A stretch of DNA of 36,048 bases, taken from the NCBI RefSeq assembly GCF_008017805.1, contig NZ_VRTT01000074.1, positions 1-36,048 on the forward strand. Direction: 5' to 3'. The notes beneath the pieces were generated by a model. That model was not told the origin of the DNA. It saw nothing but the letters and a program-made list of their open reading frames with translations, and ran no database searches. This document shows, piece after piece, positions 6,645 through 15,610 of this stretch. Within the stretch, counting starts at the first letter, position 1, and each line of letters starts with the position of its first letter. Source of the DNA: Paenibacillus sp. N3.4 (GTDB lineage Bacteria; Bacillota; Bacilli; Paenibacillales; NBRC-103111). The position numbers and the translations under genes were made by a program.

Positions 6645-9600
6645 CTATTCCGTTGCTACGGATTGATCAGCCTGCATGTTGACTGGAGAAATACGGATGA
6701 AGCTTTCTTCTAAATTGTTTAGCAAACTCTCGATTTTTGCTGCTGCGTCGGATTGACCGGAGTTAGCAAGCTCAGCGTGGTAAGCTGTCAGCAATTCAGT
6801 AAGATCTTTTTTGCTTTGTACGCCGATTGGCTCAAGTTTAACTTTTGCGCCTTTAGCAATACGGCGTTCGATAGCTGCTTGATCAAGACCCATTTCTGGA
6901 ACGAGACGTTGATAGATAACGCCGCCTGTCATCCCTGCGCAAATCCATGGACCTGGATCGCCCATAACAACGGCACGGCCATTTGTCATGTACTCAAACG
7001 CGAAACCTTTGAGGTTTGCACGAGCTGCGAGTCCGCCTAGCTCATCTTGCAGAGGCGTTGTAATTTCGCCGCCGAATACGACGTCCGCACCGGAGAAGCG
7101 AATACATGCGCGCGTATCTGCGCTGCCTTGGATCAAGAACAAGCCTTTTTGTGCGCCGTAACCGAACGATTTACCAACGCTGCCGTTGATGAAGGTGTTG
7201 TTTTTGCCGAGTGCTTTAACAATAGCCACTTTACCACCGAAGGCCATTTTACCAAGACCGTCTTCAGCGCCGCCGTGAACGGTAATGTCTACGCCGCGAG
7301 CATTGAAAGCAGCAAGACCGTTACCTGGAACGGAACCGTCGATCAGGTTCAAAGCAACTTTCGGTAAATCATCGTAGCTGCCGTCGAAACGATCTCTTAC
7401 GCGATGGCTGGAGTAACGAGCTCCGAGAATACGGGACTCAGCATCCACTTTGGACCAGTTGCGTACGATTGGAGCATCTAGCGCCAAGGAATCCGGGAAG
7501 AATTCTTGACCTTCTGCGCCAGCCGCGATACGGATATCGGACGATACAGCCGCTTCTTCCAGGGCTCTTTCTGCAGCGGAGATGAACTGCAATGGAGCTG
7601 GACGAAGAATGTCGGACAAATCAATGCGATCAATGTGGCTGATTTGTTCCAATAGATCGGAACGGCCAACGAGTTCTTGCAAGCTTTTGAAACCAAGGGA
7701 AGCGACAACTTCACGCACTTCTTCACCGATACCGCCGAACAGACGAACCAAGCTGTCAACAGCAACGTCGAATTGACGAGGTACGAAACGGCGAAGACCT
7801 TTTTCTTCGGCCTCTTCCATGGAATCGATTTGGGTTGCGATACCAACGTGACAAGTATCCAAGTGACAACCGCGGCATGTTGTACAGCCGATAGATTGCA
7901 TCGCGATACTGCCGAATCCTGCGCGATTTGCCCCGAGCATAACCATTTTAACAACGTCAGCCCCTGATTTCAGACCGCCATCGGACCACAGCTCAACGCG
8001 GTGACGAAGACCGGCTTCAATCAAAGCAACGTGAGCCAATTTTGTACCGATTTCAGTTGGAAGACCAACGTGCGTCAAGGAGTGAATACGAGCCGCCCCT
8101 GTACCGCCGTCGAAACCGGAAAGTGTAATGACATCAGCGCCTGCTTTGGCCACACCAACTGCAATCGTTCCGATACCAGGTACAACTGGGATTTTAACGA
8201 TAATTTTCGCTTTACGGCCGCTGCCTTCTTTAAGCTCGGAAATGATTTGCGCCAAGTCCTCGATAGAATAAATATCATGGTTGTTGGATGGCGAGATCAA
8301 GTCAGAACCGATAGTTGCGTTACGAGCCGCAGCGATTTTCGCTGTTACTTTGGAGCCTGGCAAGTGACCGCCTTCGCCTGGTTTTGCCCCTTGACCGATT
8401 TTGATCTCAAGGAAAGCCACAGCGTTAGCCAATTCTACGTTAACACCAAAACGTCCGGATGCTACTTGCGCACCGCGCGTTGTTTTGTAGCGGCCAAGCA
8501 TATCTTTAATCTCTCCGCCTTCGCCGTTCATGGTGACCATGTTTAAGCGATCGCCAGCTTCAGCGTAAGCACGGAAAGCTGTTTCGTTTTGTGAGCCGAA
8601 GGACATGGAAGAGATCAACATCGGCAAGGAATGACCGCCAATGGAGATATCAACTTGAGAAGGGTCAAGTGCTTTGCGACCTTCGCTCAAAGCTTTCTCT
8701 ACATTAAATCCAGCAATATGGCGAATGGAAATCGGGTTTTTCTTCTCTTCTTCACGCAGTTTGTCTTTGTAGTCACTGTAAGGAGCTACTCCAGAAGCCG
8801 CATCGCCTAAAGCTTTCCACATCCGTTGGAAGAAACGGAAGTTTTTCGCTGCTTTTGCTTTTGGATTGGTGAAGTCGTTGTAACGAGCTTCAGCATCTGC
8901 TTCAAGCTGCGCAAAGCCAGTTCCTGCTTTTTCGCTGCCGAGGTAGTTCACGATATCCAATACTTCAGCTACTTCCGGATGGAAGCCGATGGAAGAGAAG
9001 AAACGTGTATAGCCGCGGAGCTCATGCGTACCGATCGTGGAAATTACTTTTTCCAGACCTTTGCTTAGTGCTGCATATACTTTACGCGCTGCTGCTGCGT
9101 TGCCTTCTTTATCCGAAGCTGTGGAGAACAGTAGATAAGGAGAAATAACGTCTGCGCCAAGACCGCAAGCTACAGCAATATCATGCAAGCTGCGAATTGC
9201 AGCGGAACGCAGAATCAAAGTCACATGACGGCGCAGATTGTCACCGAAACCAAGCTTCTCCGCACGAAGTGCGATGTCGATTTTGGAAACGACAAGATGC
9301 GGTTCCAACCAGAGACGGTCGTTTTGGTGAGCATCCGCATCGTCAAGAACGATTAGTGCAGCACCATTGCGAGCAGCGGCGATAGCGTCAGCAGCAAGAG
9401 CGTTCAAACCATCACTCAGAGAAGTTCCTCTGGCAAAAGTAGTGGAAAGCACGGCTACAGTGTTATCTCCTTGTGCGCGGAATAATGCAAGCAATTGCTC
9501 GTAAGAAGGTTGGGACAGATGCTCTTCGCTGTCTACACCGTTCGTACCTTCGAGTACAAGCGGAGCCAGCAGCTCAAGACGCAGATTGTTATCAACCTGA

Positions 9601-11195
9601 GCATAAACAGGTGTGCGAGTACCAGCGATGATACGTGTGGAGAAATGTTCCATCTCACGGTCACGGTCAATCGCGGGATTCGTTACAACAGCTACGCTCT
9701 CTTTAATGAAGTCAGGCACGTTTTGGCGTTCCCAAGCAAGTGCTGCATGAGGGGAATCGTGACCCAGGGAACGGATCGGCTCTGCACCGGTTTCAGACAT
9801 TGTTTCGATGTGTTGAATACCGTCGCGATCCCAACCAAATGCACTGTACAATTGGTCAGTAGCTATCATGTTCTCGTTCAATTCAGCTTTCGTGTCTGTT
9901 TTCACAGGATTCAGATATTTGCGAAGACCGCTAATATTCAGACGTTTGCTTGCGCGGTCATACACCAAACCTTGGACTTCATGGTAAGGGATAACTTGAA
10001 TGTGTTCGCCTGGCGTAAGTACAACGCCCACTTTTTCACCTGGTGCGATTGGTTTCGGATCAGCAACCATTTCGCCAACCGTAATAACACCTTGCTCCGA
10101 GGAGAAGTACAGGGAAGTGTCGCTCTCAACCATCCATACCGGACGAAGACCTAGCGCATCCACGCTGAAAATACACTCGTTGCCATAACGGGAAACAATA
10201 CCTGCTGGACCTTGTGCAAAATGGCCCCATACTTGACGGTAATAAACATATAAATCTTGAAGTTCCGGACGGAACTGTTTCATTTCATTAATAATAGGTG
10301 GGAATACCATTTCCATGGCTTCGAAAAGGGACAATCCAAAACGGTGAATGAACGTTTCAATGGTTCTGTTCATGTCCTGTGAGTCAGAACCGCCGCTAAC
10401 GAGCGGAACACCAACCATGTCTGCTTCAATACGAAGTTTCTTAACTGTGTTGATTTCACCATTGTGACCAAGTAGGGAGAAAGGCTGAACGCGGAAAAAA
10501 CTGGACAAGGTATTCGTGGAATAACGGTTGTGACCAATCGTCACTTGGGAAGCGAATAATGGATCGCGTGTATCGTTAAAATATTTAGGAAGAATACTTG
10601 CAGCTCCCAGTACTTTGTAAGCCGAAGTCACATTGCTGAGAGTTGCTACGTGAACGTTGTAACGGTCTTCAATAGCGATGTGAAGCTCAAAAAGGTGATC
10701 AGCTACTTGGCCTTCTGTTTTGTTAGTAAGTGCCGCAATTTGCCAGAACGTAGGTTCATCATTCAAACCGTTAGGACCCAGCGCGCTGCTGTCGACTTGG
10801 TTCTCTTGCTCAAAAATAATGGAAATGTCATGCGCAGCGAAAAGCTCGCGGATGCCATTTTGCATCTCAGTAACGGTCAGGTCCAGCTTGCGCGGGACAA
10901 AAATATGGGCAACAGAGAAACGATTGTCGTAGGCTAACTTGCCTTCAAGACCAGCATCTGTTAGTTTCTTTTCCCAAAGAGCACGCGGAATATCGGTTAG
11001 AATTCCGCAACCGTCGCCTTCACCGTTGATAAAACCAGAGCGATGTTCCATTTTTACAAGGGCATCAATCGTCTTTTGGATATTATCACGGGAAGGGTGA
11101 CCATTTTTTTCAATAATACAGATAATACCGCAGCTGTCGTGTTCAGTTCCTAGTAGATCTTGAAAACGGCCTTCATTACGCATCAATTCATTCAT
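6645..11195 (-). CDS. gltB: Glutamate synthase large subunit (GOGAT, ferredoxin/NADPH type)
   Basis: It transfers the glutamine amide nitrogen to 2-oxoglutarate, making two glutamates. With ATG 11195 the product is 1516 aa and the catalytic Cys is residue 22 (HDS|CGIICI). That gives a ~21-residue propeptide, like B. subtilis GltA. The frame continues to a GTG at 11264, so the start is uncertain; a GGGAGGTGA lies 22 bases before ATG 11195. Domains in order: class II amidotransferase; central domain; FMN-binding synthase domain with GEGGHLPG and IKIPVVPGIGTIAVGVAKAGAD; the 3Fe-4S cysteines (C-x5-C-x4-C in CTTCRGCHLDTC, ~residues 1103-1114); and a C-terminal GXGXG beta-helix (GGAEDGLGKMAFGGKV). 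No gltD small-subunit gene is adjacent. It has its own terminators on both sides. Confidence 0.97.
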   Translation of the reverse strand: MNELMRNEGRFQDLLGTEHDSCGIICIIEKNGHPSRDNIQKTIDALVKMEHRSGFINGEGDGCGILTDIPRALWEKKLTDAGLEGKLAYDNRFSVAHIFVPRKLDLTVTEMQNGIRELFAAHDISIIFEQENQVDSSALGPNGLNDEPTFWQIAALTNKTEGQVADHLFELHIAIEDRYNVHVATLSNVTSAYKVLGAASILPKYFNDTRDPLFASQVTIGHNRYSTNTLSSFFRVQPFSLLGHNGEINTVKKLRIEADMVGVPLVSGGSDSQDMNRTIETFIHRFGLSLFEAMEMVFPPIINEMKQFRPELQDLYVYYRQVWGHFAQGPAGIVSRYGNECIFSVDALGLRPVWMVESDTSLYFSSEQGVITVGEMVADPKPIAPGEKVGVVLTPGEHIQVIPYHEVQGLVYDRASKRLNISGLRKYLNPVKTDTKAELNENMIATDQLYSAFGWDRDGIQHIETMSETGAEPIRSLGHDSPHAALAWERQNVPDFIKESVAVVTNPAIDRDREMEHFSTRIIAGTRTPVYAQVDNNLRLELLAPLVLEGTNGVDSEEHLSQPSYEQLLALFRAQGDNTVAVLSTTFARGTSLSDGLNALAADAIAAARNGAALIVLDDADAHQNDRLWLEPHLVVSKIDIALRAEKLGFGDNLRRHVTLILRSAAIRSLHDIAVACGLGADVISPYLLFSTASDKEGNAAAARKVYAALSKGLEKVISTIGTHELRGYTRFFSSIGFHPEVAEVLDIVNYLGSEKAGTGFAQLEADAEARYNDFTNPKAKAAKNFRFFQRMWKALGDAASGVAPYSDYKDKLREEEKKNPISIRHIAGFNVEKALSEGRKALDPSQVDISIGGHSLPMLISSMSFGSQNETAFRAYAEAGDRLNMVTMNGEGGEIKDMLGRYKTTRGAQVASGRFGVNVELANAVAFLEIKIGQGAKPGEGGHLPGSKVTAKIAAARNATIGSDLISPSNNHDIYSIEDLAQIISELKEGSGRKAKIIVKIPVVPGIGTIAVGVAKAGADVITLSGFDGGTGAARIHSLTHVGLPTEIGTKLAHVALIEAGLRHRVELWSDGGLKSGADVVKMVMLGANRAGFGSIAMQSIGCTTCRGCHLDTCHVGIATQIDSMEEAEEKGLRRFVPRQFDVAVDSLVRLFGGIGEEVREVVASLGFKSLQELVGRSDLLEQISHIDRIDLSDILRPAPLQFISAAERALEEAAVSSDIRIAAGAEGQEFFPDSLALDAPIVRNWSKVDAESRILGARYSSHRVRDRFDGSYDDLPKVALNLIDGSVPGNGLAAFNARGVDITVHGGAEDGLGKMAFGGKVAIVKALGKNNTFINGSVGKSFGYGAQKGLFLIQGSADTRACIRFSGADVVFGGEITTPLQDELGGLAARANLKGFAFEYMTNGRAVVMGDPGPWICAGMTGGVIYQRLVPEMGLDQAAIERRIAKGAKVKLEPIGVQSKKDLTELLTAYHAELANSGQSDAAAKIESLLNNLEESFIRISPVNMQADQSVATE

Positions 11196-11264
11196 TGCTC
11201 TGGTCAGTCGCCTGACCGTCACCTCCCATACATATTTAAACTCCTCTTGCACTGCGCTTCTCAC

Positions 11265-11660
11265 ATTCTTGCATTACTAAATCCCGCAAATTTTCTACAT
11301 ACTTCCTTTAAATCGGTAAAGTGGCTAAATCCGAAGTATGCAGTCAGATGCATAAAAATGCACTTTCACTGAATGACATACCAATTTCAAGGAGACAAGT
11401 CTCCGGATATTAAGCTCTTGACGACCCATATAAAAGTAAGGCACCACACACAAAAAACAGGTAGAAATTTGTAAATCATGCCCTAACTTTCTAAGAAAAT
11501 ACTGTAATAACAAGACGTTTCGCGAAAAGGGTAAAAGTAATCTTAGAATAGCATGAAAATGTTCATCCGACAATAGTCGCAGACGCAAAACATGAATGTA
11601 AGCGCTACCTTTTCTGCATACTGGTGAATAAAACCAATTTATGAATCACACAAGCCTTGT
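11265..11660 (-). promoter_or_regulatory. gltB upstream region with a consensus cre (CcpA) box at 11596-11610
   Basis: About 400 bases lie between the hemL terminator and gltB, with no convincing gene. ATGTAAGCGCTACCT at 11596-11610 fits the catabolite-responsive element consensus WTGNAANCGNWNNCW at every position. Just downstream on the minus strand, TTGTCG and TATTCT with a 17-base spacer (near 11572-11544) form a possible promoter, so the cre would lie about 25 bases upstream of its -35. A 14-bp palindrome (GGAGAC-AA-GTCTCC) is at 11391-11404, inside the putative leader. CcpA links carbon status to glutamate synthesis in Bacillus, which makes the site plausible. Confidence 0.55.
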
Positions 11661-11664
11661 TGAA

Positions 11665-11710
11665 AAGGCGAACGAACTACAATCCAAATAGGATCATAGT
11701 TCGCTTTTGG
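11665..11710. terminator. Terminator downstream of hemL
   Basis: AAAGGCGAACGAACTA and TAGTTCGCTTTT face each other with AATCC/GGAT above. The hairpin is symmetrical and bordered by A and T runs, about 70 bases beyond the hemL stop codon. Confidence 0.75.
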
Positions 11711-11782
11711 GACATATTGGCTTGGAAAGGGATTGAAGAAACAGAAAGGAAAAGGCTATAAAAAAGGGCTCTTTATGCTATT

Positions 11783-13129
11783 TTAACGGGATTTCATCGT
11801 ACGGAAAGCTTGATCGGCAGCATATAAAGTTTGGGTAATGTCTTCTTCGGTATGTGCAAGGGTCATAAACCAGGCCTCGTATTTCGAGGGGGCTAAGTTA
11901 ATGCCCTGCTCCAGCATAAGTCGGAAAAAATCGGCAAATTTGTCGCCATCCGTATCTTGCGCCTCGTCATAATTCGTGATCGGATGATCACAGAAGTGGG
12001 TGGAGAAGGCGCCGCCGATGCGGTTAAGCGTCAAGGCGATCCCGTGGCGGTTGGCGGATTCGACAATGCCGCCTGCAAGAGCTGAGCCAAGCCGTTCAAG
12101 CTTGGCGTAGACATCAGGCTGCTGGAGGACCTCCAAGCAGGCGATACCGGCTGAGATGGAGGCAGGATTTCCCGCCATCGTGCCGGCTTGATAAGCTGGT
12201 CCGAGCGGAGCGACCTGCTCCATCACGGCCTTGCGGCCCCCGTAGGCGCCGATCGGCAGACCGCCGCCGATCACTTTGCCGAGGGCCGTAAGGTCCGGTT
12301 CGACGGCGGCGAAGCGTGCCGCCGCTTCAGCAGTGCCTCCCTCCACGAGCGGGAGGCCGGGGAAGGTTTGTGCCGCTCCGTAATGGAAGCGGAACGCCGT
12401 GATGACCTCGTCGTAGATGACGAGGGCGCCGTGTCTGCGAGCTGCTGCGCAGAGCTGCTCGAGGTAACCGGCATGGGGCATGACCATGCCGAAGTTGCCG
12501 ACGATGGGCTCGACCATCACCGCGGCAATTTCTTCACCCCAGCGCGCAAGTGCAGCTTCAAGTGCCGGAATGTCGTTGAACGGCACGGTGATGACCTCTT
12601 GCGCGATGCTCGCAGGTACGCCTGCGCTGTCCGGCGTACCGAGGGTGGACGGGCCGGAGCCGGCCGCCACCAGCACGAGATCGGAGTGGCCGTGGTAGCA
12701 TCCGGCGAACTTAATGATTTTGGTGCGCTTCGTAAAAGCGCGCGCCACGCGAATCGTCGTCATCACGGCTTCTGTGCCGGAGTTGACGAAACGCACCTTG
12801 TCGAGCGAAGGAATCGCCGACTTCAACATCTTCGCGAACACGATTTCGAGTTCGGTGGGGGTGCCGTACAGCGTGCCGTTTTGTGCGGCACGGCAAATCG
12901 CCTCAGTCACATGCGGATGCGCGTGACCGGTAATGATCGGACCATATGCGGCTAGGTAGTCAATGAAGCGATTGCCGTCTTCATCCCAGAAGTGTGCGCC
13001 TTGCGCACGCTTCATGAAGACAGGTGCTCCGCCGCCCACCGCTTTGAAAGAACGAGAAGGGCTGTTGACCCCGCCCACAATATGCTGTAGTGCTTCTTGA
13101 TATAATTGCTCAGATCGTTTGCGTTCCAT
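11783..13129 (-). CDS. hemL: Glutamate-1-semialdehyde 2,1-aminomutase
   Basis: This PLP enzyme makes 5-aminolevulinate for tetrapyrrole synthesis. The 448-aa product has the diagnostic opening GGVNSPSRSFKAVGG, the VMVEPIVGN segment, the cofactor-binding LVIYDEVITAFR and the Schiff-base lysine in ALGKVIGGGLPIGAYGG. The start is ATG 13129. The ATG at 13141 abuts AAAAAAGGA with no spacing, so it is less likely. An insertion after the catalytic Asp region (LPLVEGGTAEAAARFAAVEP, ~20 residues) makes it slightly longer than the ~430 aa usual for HemL/GsaB. It stands alone, without the hemAXCDB genes, so it may be the second (gsaB-like) copy. The central 750 bases are very GC-rich compared with the flanks. 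Confidence 0.95.
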   Translation of the reverse strand: MERKRSEQLYQEALQHIVGGVNSPSRSFKAVGGGAPVFMKRAQGAHFWDEDGNRFIDYLAAYGPIITGHAHPHVTEAICRAAQNGTLYGTPTELEIVFAKMLKSAIPSLDKVRFVNSGTEAVMTTIRVARAFTKRTKIIKFAGCYHGHSDLVLVAAGSGPSTLGTPDSAGVPASIAQEVITVPFNDIPALEAALARWGEEIAAVMVEPIVGNFGMVMPHAGYLEQLCAAARRHGALVIYDEVITAFRFHYGAAQTFPGLPLVEGGTAEAAARFAAVEPDLTALGKVIGGGLPIGAYGGRKAVMEQVAPLGPAYQAGTMAGNPASISAGIACLEVLQQPDVYAKLERLGSALAGGIVESANRHGIALTLNRIGGAFSTHFCDHPITNYDEAQDTDGDKFADFFRLMLEQGINLAPSKYEAWFMTLAHTEEDITQTLYAADQAFRTMKSR

Positions 13130-13176
13130 AGAATGAATCATTCCTTTTTTGTTATTTGGATGTGTAGGATTTCAAG

Positions 13177-13225
13177 AAAAAACCTCCACTTGTCTGGGTG
13201 CAGTGCCCCCGAGTCAAGTAAAGGT
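13177..13225 (-). terminator. Terminator after the LCP gene, read on the minus strand
   Basis: On the minus strand ACCTTTACTTG pairs with CAAGTGGAGGT (two G-U pairs), with an inner GGG/CCC stem, followed by TTTTTT. The same intergenic stretch holds a second inverted repeat, GTCCAGCT/AGCTGGAC at 13249-13275, without a T run. Confidence 0.7.
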
Positions 13226-13320
13226 GTGTGACTGTCCAGTGCAGCTCCGTCCAGCTGAAGATCGTTAAGCTGGACAGGAAGTGCTAACTTTTCTCAGACG
13301 TTACTCGTCATCGTCCTGCT

Positions 13321-14355
13321 TTACTTCGTTTTTACGGAAGCCTTCGAAGTCGGAGAGGGAGAAGGCTTGGTAGGACCCGAGTCAGCTTCGGCGGTTCCCT
13401 TAAAAAGATCCTTCATATATATCTGCAGCTTCTCTTTGTTCACCGTGATGACAGCGGCACCGCGAACATTTTTTTCAATCAGAAGATCGGACGGCGGTAA
13501 TTGGGAGCTAATGATGCCATCTGCTTTGGCTTCATACCCCAGAGTACCGAGCTTAAGCATGTCAGCTACACTGAGATTCGTATCAATGTAAGGGTCCATG
13601 GCATTGAGAATTTTGGGTAATTTAATCAATGACATAGTTGTTTGCATTTTCTGTGCAACAGCAGTCAGGAACTTTCGTTGTCTCTCCGTTCGGGAGAAGT
13701 CTGACAAAGCATCATGCCGGAAACGCACATATTGCAGGGCTGTTTTGCCGTCGAGATGCTGCATGCCTTTTTTTAAATTAATATCATAAACATGGTCATC
13801 TTCCGAATCCGAATATTTCATATCCTTCTCGACTTCGAGATCGATGCCTCCTATCGCATCAATCAGAGCAATAAATCCTTTGAAATCCGTATATACATAG
13901 TATTGGACAGGAATGCCGAGCAGATCGCTTACTGTCTTCATCGCTAGGTTCGGACCGCCCATGGCGATGGCTGCGTTGATGCGATCTTCGCCTTCACCGG
14001 GGATTTTCACATATGTATCGCGTAGAATGGAGAATAAGTGAGCTTTCTTGGTTTCAGGATCGATCGAAGCTAGCATAATGCTGTCCGAACGAGGGATTTC
14101 ATTTTTCTTCATTCCCCGTGAGTCCCCGCCTAGAAGCAAGATGTTAACGCGCTGTTTGCCTTCCCATTTGGGAGGAGAGTACTTTTCGCCCTTTTCTTTG
14201 ATAGATTGAGCAATCATGGTTGTACCGCCCTGGGGCTTTTCTGATGATTTATTAGAAATATTTTGAGCGAAATTATAGAACGAATACGAGTAATAGCCAG
14301 CAATCAGCACAAGTAGCAAGCCGATTAGGAGCAGGCTTCGTTTAAAAATTTTCAA
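13321..14355 (-). CDS. LytR-CpsA-Psr (LCP) family cell-wall ligase
   Basis: LCP enzymes move anionic glycopolymers (teichoic acids, capsule) from lipid carriers to peptidoglycan at the outer membrane face. The longer frame starts at 14517, but the true start is probably TTG 14355. It follows GGAAGGAG and opens into a single membrane anchor (KIFKRSLLLIGLLLVLIAGY). The 344-aa product then shows the LCP domain: NILLLGGDSRG, RSDSIMLASIDPETKKAHLFSI with the conserved Arg in LRDTYV, and INAAIAMGGP, LIDAIGGIDLEV and QYVRFRHD-x-FSRTERQRKFL. The C-terminus is a Pro/Ser/Lys-rich tail. The ligated polymer cannot be told from sequence. Confidence 0.93.
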   Translation of the reverse strand: MKIFKRSLLLIGLLLVLIAGYYSYSFYNFAQNISNKSSEKPQGGTTMIAQSIKEKGEKYSPPKWEGKQRVNILLLGGDSRGMKKNEIPRSDSIMLASIDPETKKAHLFSILRDTYVKIPGEGEDRINAAIAMGGPNLAMKTVSDLLGIPVQYYVYTDFKGFIALIDAIGGIDLEVEKDMKYSDSEDDHVYDINLKKGMQHLDGKTALQYVRFRHDALSDFSRTERQRKFLTAVAQKMQTTMSLIKLPKILNAMDPYIDTNLSVADMLKLGTLGYEAKADGIISSQLPPSDLLIEKNVRGAAVITVNKEKLQIYMKDLFKGTAEADSGPTKPSPSPTSKASVKTK

Positions 14356-14419
14356 AGTATCTACGCTCCTTCCGTGATGGAGAGGTAATCTGTACTTTTT
14401 TTTCTTACAGAATTCATGT

Positions 14420-14449
14420 ATCATAAGTTTGTTGCACAAAGTTGTACAA
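14420..14449 (-). promoter_or_regulatory. Candidate SigA promoter for the LCP gene
   Basis: On the minus strand TTGTAC (14449-14444) and TATGAT (14425-14420) are separated by 18 bases, ~65 bases upstream of the TTG start. The palindromic TTGTACAA at the -35 could also serve a weaker plus-strand promoter (TATTAT at 14467, spacer 19) for the divergent ABC operon. Confidence 0.5.
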
Positions 14450-14554
14450 ATGGACTTTATGATCCATATTATAGATGTTGCGAAACTTCGATAGCAAGTT
14501 GAGGCGAATTTTGCCATTATATGTAGCCGAGTCTACACAGACAGGGGGCAGTTC

Positions 14555-15610
14555 ATGTTAGCGATTGATGTTCAATTACTGCGCAAGGAATTTCAAGTTC
14601 AGCAGAGCCGTGGGGGCTTGAAGGGCGCATTTCAAGATTTGTTCCGCAGAGAATACAAGCAAATTACAGCTGTGAAAGATATCAGCTTTCAAATTCCCAA
14701 GGGCGAAATTTGTGGATATATCGGTGAGAATGGTGCAGGTAAATCCACGACAATCAAAATGTTGACGGGTATTCTTGTACCGACCTCCGGACACATCAAA
14801 GTCAACGGCTTTGTGCCTTTTAAAGAACGTGAAAAGTTTGTTGCCGGCATTGGTGTTGTGTTTGGGCAGCGCAGCCAGCTTTGGTGGGATATTGGCGTTG
14901 TAGAATCCTTTCAATTATTGAAGAAGGTTTATCGCGTATCCGAAGCTGATTACAAAAAGCGTCTTGACGAGCTAGTGGATCGCCTTCAATTGTCAGATCT
15001 GCTGTCTCGTCCCGTTCGTAAACTTAGTCTCGGGCAGCGCATGCGCTGTGAGCTTGCTGCATCGCTTATTCATAATCCAGCTATTTTATTTTTGGATGAA
15101 CCGACGATTGGTCTTGATATTGTTGTCAAAACTGAAATTCGCGAATTCCTGAAGTCGCTGAATCAGCGTTATGAAACGACGATTTTGTTGACTACGCACG
15201 ATCTGCAAGATATTGAAGCGTTATGTTCTCGTGTTATTATGCTTGATGATGGACGAATTATTTATGACGGTGGGCTCGAAGAACTGAAAGTGAAATGGGG
15301 CAAAGGGAAAGAAGTCGTGCTGCAGTTCGAGCATCCGACGACCTTAGCTCGTCTCCAAGAGCTGACACTTGGTTTAGATGTAGCTTGGCAGCTTGAAAAT
15401 AACTTGTCCGCCAAAGTATTCATTCCTTATGAGCGGGCCAATGTTTCCGAAGTGCTTAGCCGCGTTGTGGGTGTTTTGCAAATCCAAGATATCAAAATCA
15501 ATGAGACGAATACCGATGACATCGTTCGTGAAATTTATAAATCAGGTTCAGCTGAGGTGAAACGACCGGAGGGGTCGCAGCCAACAGAAGGAGCCTTAAC
15601 CCATGTTTAG
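14555..15610 (+). CDS. ABC-2 exporter ATP-binding protein
   Basis: ATG 14555 follows AGGGGG by six bases. The 351-aa product has Walker A (GENGAGKST) at ~66-74 and a Q-loop-like VVFGQRSQLWWD. The signature LSLGQRMRCELA is a variant of LSGGQ with G->L at the second position, common in this subfamily. Walker B is ILFLDEPTIGLD and the switch His lies in LLTTHD. The C-terminal ~100 residues form the accessory domain seen in DrrA/NatA-like exporters. It overlaps the next gene by 8 bases and forms a three-gene operon with two membrane subunits. The substrate is unknown. Confidence 0.94.
   Translation: MLAIDVQLLRKEFQVQQSRGGLKGAFQDLFRREYKQITAVKDISFQIPKGEICGYIGENGAGKSTTIKMLTGILVPTSGHIKVNGFVPFKEREKFVAGIGVVFGQRSQLWWDIGVVESFQLLKKVYRVSEADYKKRLDELVDRLQLSDLLSRPVRKLSLGQRMRCELAASLIHNPAILFLDEPTIGLDIVVKTEIREFLKSLNQRYETTILLTTHDLQDIEALCSRVIMLDDGRIIYDGGLEELKVKWGKGKEVVLQFEHPTTLARLQELTLGLDVAWQLENNLSAKVFIPYERANVSEVLSRVVGVLQIQDIKINETNTDDIVREIYKSGSAEVKRPEGSQPTEGALTHV

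Noticed and set aside
9495..10154. 219-codon plus-strand frame inside gltB
   Set aside because: Antisense shadow of a well-conserved gene; Cys/Phe/Thr-rich composition typical of a reverse-strand artefact.
12188..12955. 255-codon plus-strand frame inside hemL
   Set aside because: Long only because the antisense of GC-rich coding DNA has few stops; no ribosome site.
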